Positions 10,995-24,541 of a DNA stretch of 64,000 bases are shown in pieces; the stretch's first letter is position 1; the number at the start of each line of letters is the position of its first letter. The position numbers were made by a program, and so were the translations under genes. This stretch comes from Nymphaea colorata (lineage: Eukaryota > Streptophyta > Magnoliopsida > Nymphaeales > Nymphaeaceae), in the NCBI RefSeq assembly GCF_008831285.2, contig NC_045143.1, forward strand, positions 5,651,503 through 5,715,502, read 5' to 3'. The notes under the pieces are model-generated. The model did not search any database. It had not been told where the DNA came from and worked only from the letters and a program-made list of their open reading frames with translations.

Positions 10995-13900
10995 ATGGAG
11001 GGGACGCCCTTTCTGGACGGTGGTAGGGAAGCATTTGGCATTAAATCTGTTGACCATCACCTTGGATCGAAAAGAACTATGATTCTGGGATCGGATCAGA
11101 GCAACTCGTCCGATGGATGCCGGCATTTCTCCATTCGGTGAGTCCTTTTTGGGGTTGGTTACAACTGGAAAACGAGGGAAGGTGGCAAGTCTTTCTTTTA
11201 TCGCGGATATGATATTGGTGATTTTCATGGTTTTTTGTGGTCTTGCTTCTCAGCTTTGTGAAGGACCCAACGTGTATAAGTTCATCCATAGTTGTTACTA
11301 TTCATACGTATATGTTGGCTTACTAGTTGCTATGTCTGTTTTGGTCATTCGTTTTTTGTTTTTCCGGTTGGTTTGCATACGCTATCTTGCTGCTACACGA
11401 GTTTTTTCTTCTATGTCCCACCTGACAATTCAGAGCATTTTATATTTTGGAGGCATATTTTTTTGGCCATGTGCTTTTGCTCTCGTTCAATATCTATTCC
11501 TTTTGAAGCTTGATCGCTCAGTGGTAGTTGAACTTCTTGCATACGAATGAGCTTTTAAGCTGAATCACTGTCTGCCGATAGAAGAAAAGGTAGCCATAGC
11601 TGTCTCTGGTTCTTACGCCCTTCTGGATGGAATACAAAAAAAGAAAAAAAAAAGCAGAGTTGACTCCTCGAAAGGTATACTGCCACTAGAGATGCAGGCA
11701 TTCTGGTTCTTACGCCCTTCTGGATGGAATACAAAAAAAGAAAAAAAAAAGCAGTCCTCGAAAGGTATACTGCCACTAGAGATGCAGGCATGACTGCCAT
11801 TAGAGATGCCAACTTTTCCATAGCTAGTACTGAACATTGAGGAAATCCATATGATTTTTGTTAGATTCATGGGCTGGTAGCAGCAGAAGTGTACCTTGGG
11901 TGTTAAAAGGCACGATCAACCACATTCCTTAATTTCATCTTAGATGAGGCATGAGTTTTAGTAGAATTCGCATATGGACTAATAACCCGCTCCAATACTC
12001 TTGCTGTTTTTCAGCCAGAATTTTATGTGTTACCATTAAGCGTCCAGGACCACAAAGCTTTATCAAGGGTCGTGTTTGGACTGAAGCAAGTTTAGGTTTC
12101 AAATACGGCATGTTTGGAAGTGAACCTTAGAGTCTCTTAAATGGCAAAACTAGCAATGACTTCATTGTGTTGATGTCTTGAAAATTTATTAGTATCAGCT
12201 ATGCCCTTCCAAATTTATATTTATAATGCCTGTTATTGCCCTTTCCTTGCTGGAAAAAATTGAACTTATTGCCCGTGTTAACATTTTCCTTTGAATTGAG
12301 ATTGTTTGACACATGTGAACCAAATCATTTGATTGTCACGTAGTAGCTTACGGGCTTATAGCCTGTGTAGCATGTGCAATGGTAGATGCTAGAAGACTGC
12401 TCCCTTAACTTTCAGTGAGAAAATAATGAAAGGAAGGAAGCAAAAATCCATCATTATGTTATGAGCATACAATGCCTTCCATAGATAGTTCTTGAGAACT
12501 GTCTATAGCAAATTGCGAAACTAGAACAGAATGTTTAGATTTATTGCCATATATCTTTATTATTATTGGCAAAAAAAAAAAGTATTCGAAATAAAAAATT
12601 ATGTTTGTTGATAGTTTTGTTAAAGGGATGAACAGGACGTATGGAAACTACCAACAAAAGAGAGAAAAAGGTTGATGGGATACATTGAGTTCCATTCTTG
12701 TATATGTGCATGTGCAATAAGAGATTACAAAGATTAAATAGGTTTACAGCTACATGTATTAACCCCTAAACACTCTTTGCCAGTCCACATGCATGTGAGC
12801 TAGAGAAGTCCAACCGGTAAGTTGTAAAAGCTGAGTAGCTTGTTCAAGACGTCGATTAGCACTGAAGCAGATGCCATCCTACGGATGCCTGATTTTCTTT
12901 ATCTTGTTTTGGTAGGCTTGTTAACATGCCCTTTTGATGCCACCCTCAGTGCACAGGCTATCAACAAAGGTTTGCATAGGAATTATGACCATCGAAAGCC
13001 TATGTAGAACAAAGGTTGTCCCAAAAGGATGGCCACAGTAAGAAGAGGAATAGCTTTTTCTTTGCTAGGGAACAAGAAGAATGCCGTTAACCCAAACTAA
13101 TGATCTCATTTTGTCAAGTATACCTTATATATATTTTACCCTTTTGGAAGTTTTTTGTAGCAAATTCCTCTTTGCAATTATTACTGTTTGGTAAAGCAAA
13201 TGCCATGTCATTTTATTAGCTTTTGTAAGCTTATTCCATGGTGCACACCTATAGTAACATTCCGTGTGATGATGCAGCATAGATGATGCAAAGCAACCAA
13301 TTGAAATTGACTATTTAAAATACTGAAGTAGGGTAAGAAGCAATGGTACATTATTTTTTAGATAGAAAAGTTCTAAGGAGCTAGAAAGCACAAATGAAAT
13401 TACTTTAGCAATAAAAAAACTCGATAAAGGTGAAATACATTTTCTTAAAGATAATCACATAAGTTACTACTTCATAGTTCCTTTTGGAGCATCATAAAGG
13501 CACATGTGGACAAAGTTCCAACCTGAATAAGATCAGAAGTCGGTACAATGTATAAAAGTCCAATCAGCAACCACCACATAAAATTTTTAATTGGAGGTAA
13601 AATTGCTTGGAAGAAAAATGGGACTAAGACTGGAAGCAGTGTGTGAAGCATGTGAAATTAAAAGCAAGGGAAGCTGAAAAACTTTTGAAGTGCTTCAGGA
13701 GCTGGAAAGTTGAGCATGTCTGAAACTTGGTTGCTTATTCTGGTCAACACTCTTCAAAGGACATCAACTTCTTAAGAAGAGCATTGAATTTTTCCCTAGA
13801 GGCCAATGCATTAATGTGATTGTTGAAGTTTCTAATAGAACTATGTCGTCTACCTCAATTAGGTTGTGGGATAAATCTTCAATAATGAGATACATTTTCC

Positions 13901-16900
13901 ACCTATATTGTGAAATTTTAAGAAGGACGACAGTTTGCTTATTAAATGCTCCATATGAGGTTCTTGCTTCCTGCTTTATAGAACTTTTATTGTTATCATA
14001 CTTTTATACCTTAAGGCTTGATTATATCTTATGTCTCATAATTAGATTTCTGCTTATTTAAGTTCTGTTACGAGCATATAATCAACAATGGATACATTCT
14101 TCCCATTAATGTCATGATGTAATTTATGTCTGTTGCATGTACAACCATATTATAGTTATGGTCTCTTCTAATTATTTGCCATTTATGAGCAGTGGATATG
14201 TTGGAGAAATTCGCAGATTGAACAGGAAGATTTGTTGGCCTTTTTCTATATATGATAATAAGGATAATCTTGATAAAGAAACTGAAAGACTACCCCCTCT
14301 ATCTGTTCCAAAGTTTAAGCAGTGGTGTTGCCAAAAGTGTTCAGGATGCACTGGCATTTGTCTGGATGACCCAAAAGGAGATATCCTTGAAGGCACTTGT
14401 GACTACAATGTAAAAGCCTGCGCAATGCACATTGAACTAAAAATTGAACATGTTTCTGTTGATAGCAGAGAAGAATATTCAAGGGCTTCTAACTATGAGA
14501 GTGGCTGCAAAAGTTTACTACCCATAAGTATCACAAGTGGAATAAGAAAAGATGAAGGTCAAGAGCATTGTGTTAGTGAAAAAAAATTGGAGAGCTTTGT
14601 ATCATCAACTACTGCTGCTACTGCAATTGAGAGTGTTCATCTCTCAGATTGCTTTGCTAATGCTGAAGGTCAGGAAGCTACTGAGACAAGGCATGAAGAA
14701 TTCACAAATGCTTTAGGTCTTAAAGCATTGGAAAGAAAAGAGAAGTCCAGAAAAAAGGTTGCAAAAAGATTGGTTGATAGGAAACAAGATGAACTTGGCC
14801 AGGGCAAGCCTGTGCCAGACAGGAAGTTGGAAAACAACCTATCATCTAAACTGGCTGTTCAAGAATTTTCAAGTAGAGGTTTTGATAAAAATAGTAATTT
14901 TGAATCAGACATTCGAAAATCTTTAGGTCACATTAATTGTGGTTGTGATCAGGAAAAGAATTTAGAGTTGAACAGGAAGAATGTCCCAGGTAAAGGGAAG
15001 AAGAATGTGAAACTAGACATAGATCATAACAAGCATCGTGATATTATTTCGTGTTCTGGACGCAAAGATGATCAGGATGCTGGATCAGGTTCTGTAGTGG
15101 CTGAGATCTGCTACCTGAACTTGGGTTCAAGTGATTGTGATTCTTCTGGAGATGATTATTGCCTGGAGGAAAGCAAAATTTTCAGTCCGCATAATGTAGT
15201 CCATCAAATGCAAGGGCATCCGAGTGTGGAAAATTGCGGAAGTCGGCATTCCAATGACCAATTTTGTTTGGACGTAACTGCATGTAGGAGAACTCAAAAA
15301 ACACGGCTGCTATCGGATATTATAAACGAATGTGATATGTTGGCAGCGATGGAAAGAGCTTCTGTTTCAAAGAGAATTGCAGCCATGGGAAGCCTCAAGG
15401 AAAGGATTATTCCGGTGAAAACATCTTCTGAGGGTTCTCCTACTAAAAGCCATGTGGAACCACATGAAGAATTTACAGAGTCCAATGAGATGAATAACAA
15501 GGCGGCAAGCCACATTAAGGTTTCTGATTCCACAGTTGGTTCGTCCCAGGTATTACTAATAGTTCACAACTCTGCAGTTTTATGGTCTACATCAATTAAG
15601 ATTTGGCTTCAATGTCTTGTATACTTTTGCTTTTATTATGATCATCAGGGTCCTTCAAGATCCACTGCCACTGGTTCAACTACTATTTATGCCGATCAAC
15701 GGTTGGCAGTCTCTCCAACACGTTTTAGGGATCAACATACTTTCTTTCTTCGCACGCTTGTTTGGTACTACCTTAAAAGATAGACACTAGGGTGATATTT
15801 GTTAATGAATACTCATGTAGGATGTGATCCAATAGTCAGTTGTGTAATTGCTACATGTATGTATTGAACATTTGCATGGGATTTTACAAGACAATGTTAA
15901 GAGGTGGTGATATAAATTTAGGTTAGTCACAAAACTTAGAAATGCTTCCTGTGACATTTAGAAACAGATATTGGTTCGTGGATACATAAAAGAGCTTCTA
16001 CAAGTATTGACATGTTGCAGTTCATGCACTTGGTGCCAACCTAGAAATATAGACAATTGGATCCTTGTTTGACCATTCAGTCCTGAAAATGCCTAAAAAG
16101 AGAAAACTACTAAGCTTATGAAGGGTGAGAATTGTAATGATGTATAATCTATTATGGAGATTGATAAATGCAATGCCTTTTCATTTCTGCACCATCACAA
16201 TTACGGATAGGGCAACATGGGAGTAACTGCACTCAATGAGCATGCTGTAGTATAATATCTATTATCATATAGATATCAGTGATGTGTAGTTGTCTTTGGT
16301 GCAAATCCTTGAACAACAATTTCAAACTATTTTAACTAGTGACCTTTATGTAATAAATCTCAAAATACAAATTGCAGAAACATTCACCGATAAAATTTTG
16401 TATTATTGAAAGATTGATGAGCTTAGGAACAAAGTCTCAATTGTTCTTGTTTAGGTTCCACTATGTCTGCGAAAGTTGTGGGAAGTCTGTACACATGTTG
16501 ATAACTTAATCATCCATGTGGCATTGACATATTTCTAAGAGAAAAGTATTTTGTGGTATGTTTGATAAAGATGATTGTACTCTTATGCAATTTTATATGC
16601 TTGTTAAACGTTTAGAATCTTGGTAGATTTTTGAACTTTGCACTGTTATAGTAGATCAACTGTCATAGAGTCCTCGTCATGTGTTGGTTACCTTGAATGT
16701 GGAAAATGATATCTAAAAAGCTTCCTTTAGGATAGGTGTTGTTATGGGTTTTATTCTATGGCTCACATGATTATATGAAGTGTGCCTGTCAAACTTTGAA
16801 GTTTATGCTCTGGTTTCCTTGTTAGATAGATGAAAGTTTCACAGTAGTTCATCATTATCTATCTCTTACTTTTTTAGTGTGTCAAAATATTTATTTTAAG

Positions 16901-18765
16901 GTAGTCATCCCCACTTTGCAATTATTTGTAATGCATACTTGAATAAGAAATGGCTTCTTGTTTGCTCACTGAAAAAGTTACTGTTTAATAGTGGACAACT
17001 GACTTCTCTATTCCAGGATTCATTGTGTTCATCTTCAAACAAATATGAGGAGAAAACCAAAGTTCAAGGGTGTCTAGAAGTCCACGAGAAGTCAAATAAT
17101 TGTGCTACTGAAATTCCTGGAGATGAGCAAAAGGACTCAGAAACTACTATTGATGAAATTCCAATGGACATTGTGGAACTTATGGCAAAAAACCAGCATG
17201 AGAGACGCCTTTTTCATGCTGCTGAACATAAAAGCATGAATCAGTTGATAGATACCTGTTCAAAGAGGGCTCCAAGCATAATGGACATTACTGCTGTCCT
17301 CGAAAATGATGTTGCATCTTTGTTAGATGAGGATGTCTCTTTCAGTCAAAATCTAGAATATACTAATGCAAGAGATAAAATGTTTACTGATACAAGAGAG
17401 AATGTGTTCACATGCGTAAGAAAAGCAACTGAAATTGAAAGTGATCAAATGGGCTTGAGTTCTGTTATAAACAGGACGGATCATATGAGTGCATGCAAAA
17501 GGAAACTGCCTCCTTCTACCACTGACCTTTCTAGTGAACCATGTTTTCCTGTTAGTGATCATTACATGCAGAACTTTATACAAGAATCTGGTTGGAACAA
17601 AAAGGCAACAGGATGCAGATGGTTCCCAGCTTCCATACAGCCTGCACAAGAATATGACATGCTTCACTTAGCTCCAATGCAGTCTTCAATGTCAATGCAT
17701 AAGTCACCTGTGGGAATGCAGACTACCCAGACGATTAAATTTGAATCTCATTGCTGTAGCAGAGATTCAGATTATCTAGAGCCAGTTGTTATTGCAAAAG
17801 GAAGTGGAAAGATGATTGATCCTGGGATTCTTGACACGAAAGGAATGAACTCGAGAGCTGCCCCCTACCAAAACAGGAAGGAGATGGTTGTCTCGAAAAC
17901 CCCTGAAAAAATCTATCCATTTTCTTGGGGGAATAATGAAGTTGATTATCATCCAAAAGACATGCTTGTCTCAGATCTTTACAAGAATGAGGCTATCTCA
18001 GCTGTGAATTTACTGAGGTTAGTGAACAGGGACACACTATCTAGTGCGTTGGACAAGTCCTGTGATGAAAGCAATGCATGCCTCATGAATAAATCTCTGT
18101 CTTTCCACAATAATCAATCAAATGTATCTGTTGTTCCAGTGGGTTATGTAAACAATATTAGTGAGACTTCTCTGCATCCAATGACGCCAGAAGGCTGTGA
18201 TCTTAATTTTCCATTAAGAAGCGTAGGCAGGCTACTGAGTCCACTTACTGATGTCAGTGGTGCATGCTCGTTGCAGAAGGACAGACCTCTGGACCCTGAC
18301 AATCGCAAAATGCCCTTTTGTTCTATGGGTCACTTTTCCTCCAAGGTTTCTCTTATGATGCACAAAGTGATGTCTTATCCTAGCCCTCCGGAATGTGATC
18401 AGGAATGCTGTTCGGGGTCTCATAAATGTACACCATTCCATTGCTTTGATAAGAAGGCTCAGTGTTCTTGGGATCCCGTAAACATCTCCAGGCATTCCCA
18501 GAAAAGGGATCAGTTGTCCCCTTTCCGTGCAATTGAAATATGTGGTGAGAAGGATGCAAAGCCTCAATTTGGGGCAAGTGACTCCATGATGGAGATTTGC
18601 ACTCTGAATAGAAATCCTGCTGAGATCAGCATGTACGAGGAAGAAGATGGCAGTTCTATTGTTCAGCCTGAATTTCAAAAATTTGGAAAGTTGTCTCCGA
18701 CAAGGAACAGATATTGGAAGCGACAAAAAACTGTGAAGCTTGCTGCAATAAAAGCAAATATCTAA
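10995..18765 (+). CDS. EMBRYONIC FLOWER 1-like protein
   Basis: EMF1 is a plant-specific nuclear protein that works with Polycomb repression to keep floral homeotic and seed genes silent. Exon 1 is 10995-11137, starting at the first ATG after an in-frame TAG at 10965. It ends ...GCRHFSI plus CG and splices (GTGAGT) to exon 2 at 14193, restoring the EMF1 signature HFSIRGYVGEIR. Exon 2 (14193-15549) carries KICWPF and LPPLSVPKFKQWCCQKC, both EMF1-like, then a basic KEKSRKKVAKR likely nuclear signal and TRLLSDIIN. The last exon (17017-18765) carries DEIPMDIVELMAKNQHERRL, the best-conserved EMF1 block, and a C-terminal CTLNRNPAEIS. A small exon between them is uncertain: 15649-15759 joined to 17017, or 15649-15764 (donor GTACTA) joined to 16992. 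Both keep frame, as does skipping it. The predicted length is about 1,080-1,120 residues, typical of the family. Intron 1 is 3,055 bp. Confidence 0.87.
11606..11792 (+). repeat. Tandem duplication (period 97) in EMF1-like intron 1
   Basis: CTGGTTCTTACGCCCTTCTG begins at 11606 and at 11703. Each copy is followed by an A-rich run, CTCGAAAGGTATACTGCCAC and TAGAGATGCAGGCAT. The second copy lacks about 8 bases after AAAGCAG. A shorter third echo (ACTGCCATTAGAGATGCC) follows at about 11793. It lies wholly inside the intron. Confidence 0.9.
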
Positions 18766-20955
18766 TATGCTGCTGAGTCATGTCGCATGTGTTCCATTAG
18801 ATTTTAGTGAAAACCGATCCAAAGCTACGGTAAAGAGTATTGGACTATCTTTGGGCTTCGGACAGTTGTTGCTGGCAAGTTTCTGAGCGCCAAGGTAACG
18901 GCTCAGTTGTGGGTTTGTGATACCATATGGAAGTCTAATGCTATCAGAAACAAAGGTTGTCAATTGAATTGCTGCAACAGCACAACAACATACTAAAGAA
19001 TGGGGCTCCTGGTGAACGGGGAATATCAATATAATTTCAAAAACCTCAGAATCTTGTAATTTAAAGCCTCGGAAAGTTCAGTTACCATTAGTGCGTCAAT
19101 AAAGGTATGTATATCGCTTGTTGAATATAAAGAGAGGGTGAAACATCTGGTCTGTTGCTCGAGAGCTGGTTTCATCATGTGGGTTGTACACAGGTTCTGT
19201 ATTTGTTGAAAATGGCATGACCATACATTTAAAGTTACATCATTGGTGTGGTGATTGTTACGATACTTTGGCAAAAAAAGGAACAAGATATGTAGGAAAA
19301 CTTTGGCTAGTACAGGAAATTTTTTTCCTCTACCGTCAATTGTTGGTTTTCTTTTCTTTGTATCTTTCTTCGTTGATGTTGTCAAAGCTTGTATGTACTT
19401 GTGAAAGTTCAAGGCTATTCAGCTGTTACCTTTGTAAGGAGCCGATGGATAGTTTGACTTGCTTAAGATCTTTGTGCAAGAGTTTTGCAAGTCCATTTCC
19501 ACTGTTGTTTCGTTGTAATGCATAAAAGTTCCAAGTGCGCCTCGGAATCGAATCATTGGTTCCTTATCTTTTTATTTTAATAAATTTTTGGTATGTTGAA
19601 GGCAACAGTAGGTAGTACCCTCAATTGCCAATAAGTAGACAATGGATTTGTAGACTTAAAAGGTGTTGGTGTAGTGAGATGTGTCCTGGCTGTCTGACCG
19701 ATAGTCATGGTTCGGATATCTTTGGCACCACTCTTTTCGTAAGCTCATCTGGGGGATATGACCTACACCTGTTACTCTCATGAAGGTTTCAAGGTCCGGT
19801 TCCTTTTAAAATTTTGGAAAAATAGTTATGTCTGCACTTCCTTCAAAATATGCCGTCTTTTCTTCTTTGTAGGCGTATTCTCCAGACAATATTCTGTTTT
19901 CAATTTCCTTTTCTTAAACTGCCAGAACCAGGTCTGCCCGCTTTTTGAATATTCCAACACATAGCAACTCGACGAACTTATGCAACCTCCTGGTTCCACA
20001 TGAACATCAAATGAACTGGCACTTGATTGATTTCCCTTGAGAAGCCTCGATGATGTCAATGCATGAATTCGTTGGTTTTGGAAATTAAAAAAAGAGAATA
20101 GCGCAGAGTTTTATAAACTTCTAAGAAATGAGAAAAAGTTTTTAACAAAAAATTTGTGGCTAACGTAGTCATGGCGAATGCACCATGCTCAAAGCACTGG
20201 TATCCCTTTTTCTTTGCCGGATGGTGCAATATTTTGATGTTCTGCCCAGGAATTGTATCATAGCAAATAGGAATTAATTGTGTGTATGTGTGTGATCTCT
20301 GCCTTTCAGCGGTCTTTGTCCTCTTTCGCACAATTACATGATAACATATTTTAGCGCGCTCTAAATGATGATTCTTATATCCCAAGAGGAAATTCGGGGA
20401 AGCCATTCATAATAAGCTGCTCGGTTAACAGCAAAAGACTTATTGAATTTTCAAGCCATTTTCCTCGGGTTCATCTCTGGCCTGAAAGGCTGAAACAGAA
20501 AGGAAACTTGAAATTTCCTGAAATATTTGTGTGGACGATTTACCATCGTGAAGTTTAATTTTTGCAAGTAAAGCTTTAAAATGTACTCTAATATGCACCA
20601 GTCACCACGAAGAGCACAAATAGCAACCTCAGAATAACATAATTATCTGAACCGAGTATAAATTAAGCAAAATACAGCCTCTCTGGGGAATCATTTAATG
20701 CGACACCACTTTCAAAAGTTATGAAGCAAAAACAAGCAGAATACAATATCTTCACATGCCTCTTCCAGCAAGCTCTCTCTGCTGCCAAAGTAAGCTGTAA
20801 ACAATGTTCGGCGACTAGCAAACGGTCAAGGAACATCGGTAGATCATGACAGCCACACTACTTGGGCTCATGTAAAGTATTTTTGTTTAAAGTATTTTTT
20901 TTTAATTAATTTATTCACAAGTTCTGACAATGGAGCATATCAGTGGTGGAAAATC
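18766..20955. other. Intergenic between convergent EMF1-like and CDKF genes
   Basis: This region holds the 3' ends of two convergent genes. AATAAA signals on the plus strand at about 19098 and 19577 are candidates for EMF1-like polyadenylation. The short ORFs here (for example 19026-19412 minus and 19184-19525 plus) overlap on opposite strands and show no domain. No gene is supported. Confidence 0.6.
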
Positions 20956-23944
20956 TCATGAGAACCGGATAGAGAAGCCTTTATCAGTCTGAACGAAGTC
21001 CATGTCACCTAAGTCCTCGAAATCTGAGTCGGCACCCAATTTTTTCCAGGCTTGGTCATCCCAATCTGCTGCTGAGCTCTCCTGTGTGCTGCGCGTAGAT
21101 GGCACCTTCAATTTGCTTACTGGAACAGCCAATGGTTCTTCATTGAAATAGTTATCATCCATTAATTCTAAAGCAGTAGCTCTTGCCATAGGGTCACAGC
21201 GAACGAGCCTCTCGACTAGAGAAACTTCAGATTGAGAACGGTTAGGCAGGCAAGCTTTTAGACCCAGTGGAACTTGGATATCCTTGAAGGAAATTTTACC
21301 ATAGTCTGGAAGAGATGAACAACCTGGCCACGTTTGTTCATTTATGTTACCCAATACATTGATTATCTTAGCCAGCTGATCAATATCTGCTGTTCCTTGG
21401 AACAAAGGTTCCAAAGCAAGAAGCTCAGAAAATATGCAACCAACGGACCACAAATCAATTTCAAGACCATAATTTGTTGAACCATAGAGTAACTCAGGAG
21501 CCCTGTACCACCTAGTTCCAACGCAAGAAGTCAGGCCTTGTTCATTGTCACCCATGTCATTCTCACTGTCATGGCATGGGCTGTGCAAAAGGTTGTTGGA
21601 ATAGTCACCAGCAACAGAACTGATGAAAGAAGATCCTGTATCTTGCATGTTGACCAAGTTGTCGGTTTTATGCAGACCATCCTCGCTATCTTCCTGATTT
21701 AGTTCAGAGAAAGTCACAGGGTCATGGACGTTATTCAACCAACCCACTGAAGCCTGCTCCTGCGATCTGTTCTCCTCCGCACTGCCAATGTTCCTTTGAG
21801 GCATCATGGCCTGCTCTCCCGTGTCTTCGCCCTCAGCCCAATTTGGGTTGTCATCCCCTGGCAAAAATCCAGGCTGCTGGAGTATCCTCGACTGGCAAAC
21901 CAACACTAACCACATTTCACACCTCTGAATCTAAAATGTGAAATTTCTAGCATAAATATGATCCTTGCTGCAGTTGGATATGTCAACATTGGGGGAAACA
22001 TGCGATCCTAAAAACCAAATAATTATATATTAAAAAAACCAAAAACAAACACCGGTTCAATAACCAACAATGTAGAACTTTCCTTAATGGAAAGTTCCAT
22101 CACCACACGCTAAAGGGAATCTAAATGATTACTTAATATTGCAACACCAAGACGTGACAAACAGATTACCAACAAAGTTGATGAAGCCAGCTCTTGACAT
22201 CAAGTCAGGAACTTAATATCACCCTTTTATCTTAGTTCTTAACTGAGACGGCAAAACGAGCAAAAACTAGAGGGACTCCTCGTGAAGTATGGAAATACGA
22301 TCTTCCCAATGTAAACTGAAGTTTAACAAATACAATGCGTCAAAAGACAAAGGCAGGTTGAAATGGTAGGATCTGACTTATTTCTAACATTGCTCAAACA
22401 TATTTTGAGAAAAGGCTTAGGAGATATCTACCAGATATGATACATGGAGTAACATGCTAATACGAAGGGTAAAAGTACCAATATGTTCAAAGTCACCATT
22501 TGCAAAGACTGGTAATTATATGTAAATCAAAAGACGAAGCAAGAATCAACGGAAGATACAGACCTATTTCTACATTGTACAAACATACGAATTTGAGAAA
22601 CGCTTAATAACATGTTAGATATCCATGGATTCATTTGAAGGGTAGAAGTACCAACACAAGTTAATATCTACAAAGACCGGTGACCTAATGTAAACTAAAA
22701 AGTTACATAGCCTGAATAGTGGATTAAGACAACTCGTGAAACCAGAGGCACAATAAAATTTGGTCTCCTCTAGTCCATTAGTTCCCCGAAAAATGTCAGC
22801 TTCTCAAGACTGCTCCCCAGGCAGAAGCCTCGAGACCTTCCAAAATATCACGCCCGCTTGTTTTTACTGGTACATATTTTACCATCTAGAATCGCATATA
22901 AACATTCGTGGGCCTAAATAAGATGGTCGAAGCTAGAATTACAGCTCTGGAAAAGCATCACGATGGTAATATATAATTCAGCAACTCACCAAGGAAAAAA
23001 CTGAACTATAATTTTGTGATATGGACGAGGACCAGTATCCTGGAAATAATGAGGAAAATGTTCGCGTCAATTGAGCCTCAGATTTCAATTTGGTGATCGA
23101 TTCAAGCATTAGCTGGTGCTTTCTTTCATGGCAGGCGGAACCTTCGGACGAAGTAGTAACATCAATCAGAAAAAAAAAAGCAACAGATTCAATGCTATAA
23201 TTCAAATATGATTATGCATACCAAAACTATTCGCCTAATTCACAATAACTGAAGAAATAATCCTACTTGACTTTAATTGGTGGATTTGCACGGACGAACA
23301 AGAATCTATCAGGAAGAATGCACCTTCAAAATAGCGTCTCCTCCGAAATGGTCATTTTGAAAGCGGCTTTATGATTATAGTTATCCACATTATGAAGCAA
23401 AAACTGAACAAACATAAACACTTGCAAAATTTGATCCCAATACCTGGCCGAAATCCGCCAATTTCAAAATCCCGTCAGCAGAAATCAACAGATTCGCAGG
23501 CTTGAGATCCCGATGGACAACCAAATTCCCGTGACACGCCGCAACCCCTTCGAAAATCTGAAGCATCCACCGCTTGATCTCCCCTACAGGTATCCCCTCT
23601 CCACCCTCACCTACTCTCCTCTTAGCCTCGTCGATGACGGTGGCCAGGTCCGTCGGGAGGTACTCAAGGACAAGGACAGCGTCATCGTCGTCATTCCAGA
23701 AGAACTCATGTAGAGTGACGACGTTCGGCGACGAGGATCGGAGGAGCTGGAGTGCCTCGATCTCACGGTAGGCGCTCTGATAGTCATGGACCTCCTTCAG
23801 GGCGACAGGGAGGCCGTCGTCCCGGCGCTTTGCTCGGTAAACGTCGGCGTAAGCGCCGTAGCCGACCCTCTCCAGGATCTCGTAGCGCTGTGCAATTTCC
23901 GAGTTGCCATAGATGCTCCAGCTCCGGGAGTTCGCCATCGACAA
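20956..23944 (-). CDS. Cyclin-dependent kinase F (CDK-activating kinase kinase)
   Basis: CDKF is the plant-specific kinase that phosphorylates the T-loops of CDKD (and CDK) kinases, acting above cell division and RNA polymerase II phosphorylation. Two exons: 23444-23944 and 20956-21891, joined in phase 0 across a 1,552-bp intron (CAG/GTATTG donor, TTTGCCAG acceptor). The protein is 478 residues from the first ATG; Arabidopsis CDKF;1 has 479. Visible motifs: SWSIYGNSEIAQRYEI N-terminus, glycine loop GYGAYADVY, VALKEV lysine, HRDLKPANLL catalytic loop, and DFGQ. Then comes an acidic insert of about 120 residues characteristic of CDKF, SCVGTRWYRAPELLYGS activation segment, DLWSVGCIFSELL, and a C-terminal acidic tail with DSDFEDLG. 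All catalytic residues are present. A second in-frame ATG (23936-23938, MANSRSW) could also be the start. Confidence 0.95.
22311..22705 (-). repeat. Imperfect tandem repeat in the CDKF intron
   Basis: Two diverged copies about 173 bp apart share GAAGGGTAAAAGTACC / GAAGGGTAGAAGTACC (22464 and 22637), GACTTATTTCTAACATTG / GACCTATTTCTACATTG and CAAAGACTGGT / CAAAGACCGGT. A partial further copy (AATGTAAACTAAAAAG) follows. The repeat is intronic; its origin is unknown. Confidence 0.75.
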
Positions 23945-24541
23945 CCAAAGAGAATCAGGATTGTGAAGATTAAATGATTGTTGTAGGGAGATTTATGACA
24001 AGGAAGGTCAAGGTTTAGGGCTTCCTTCATGCCTCTGTTTGGAGAGAGATGGGGCTAGGTTTAGGGTTTCCCATTGGATTGCTGGTTGCACCAGAAATGT
24101 TGGTCGTAAGTATTTGGCCCCGCTGGAAACGGATCCGATAAAGTGGAGTATCCAATCAGATCAGAAGTTGAAGTCAGAATCAGAATCCCATATTCAATAT
24201 CTATTCTTTTTGAAAGACATTAACATATTATTCAGATCTAATTTGATATACTTAAACGTCAGTGTGGAAATAGAAGTCAGTTGGATCACATTTTGGATCT
24301 AAACATAAGATTTAGATATGGTATAACCTTTTCAAATTCAAATAAGAGAGCATTCAGTCAATCAATCAGATGTGATAAAGGATCTAATTCCAATCCAATC
24401 CGATGACATTCATAATGCTAATTTATTACTTGTCATTCTTTAAAACATTTGTATTGAAGGAGAGGTGGGAGGACTAAATTACAGAATGCAAATAGATTAA
24501 GACCTAGGTAGCTAAGAATGTTTAATGCTTAGAGATCGGTT

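Noticed and set aside
11113-11550. 145-codon ORF with hydrophobic segments
   Set aside because: It reads in a different frame through the EMF1-like exon 1 donor site and into intron 1; the HFSIR frame fits the family instead.
23513-23977. Several plus-strand ORFs opposite CDKF exon 1
   Set aside because: Antisense shadows of a GC-rich coding exon.
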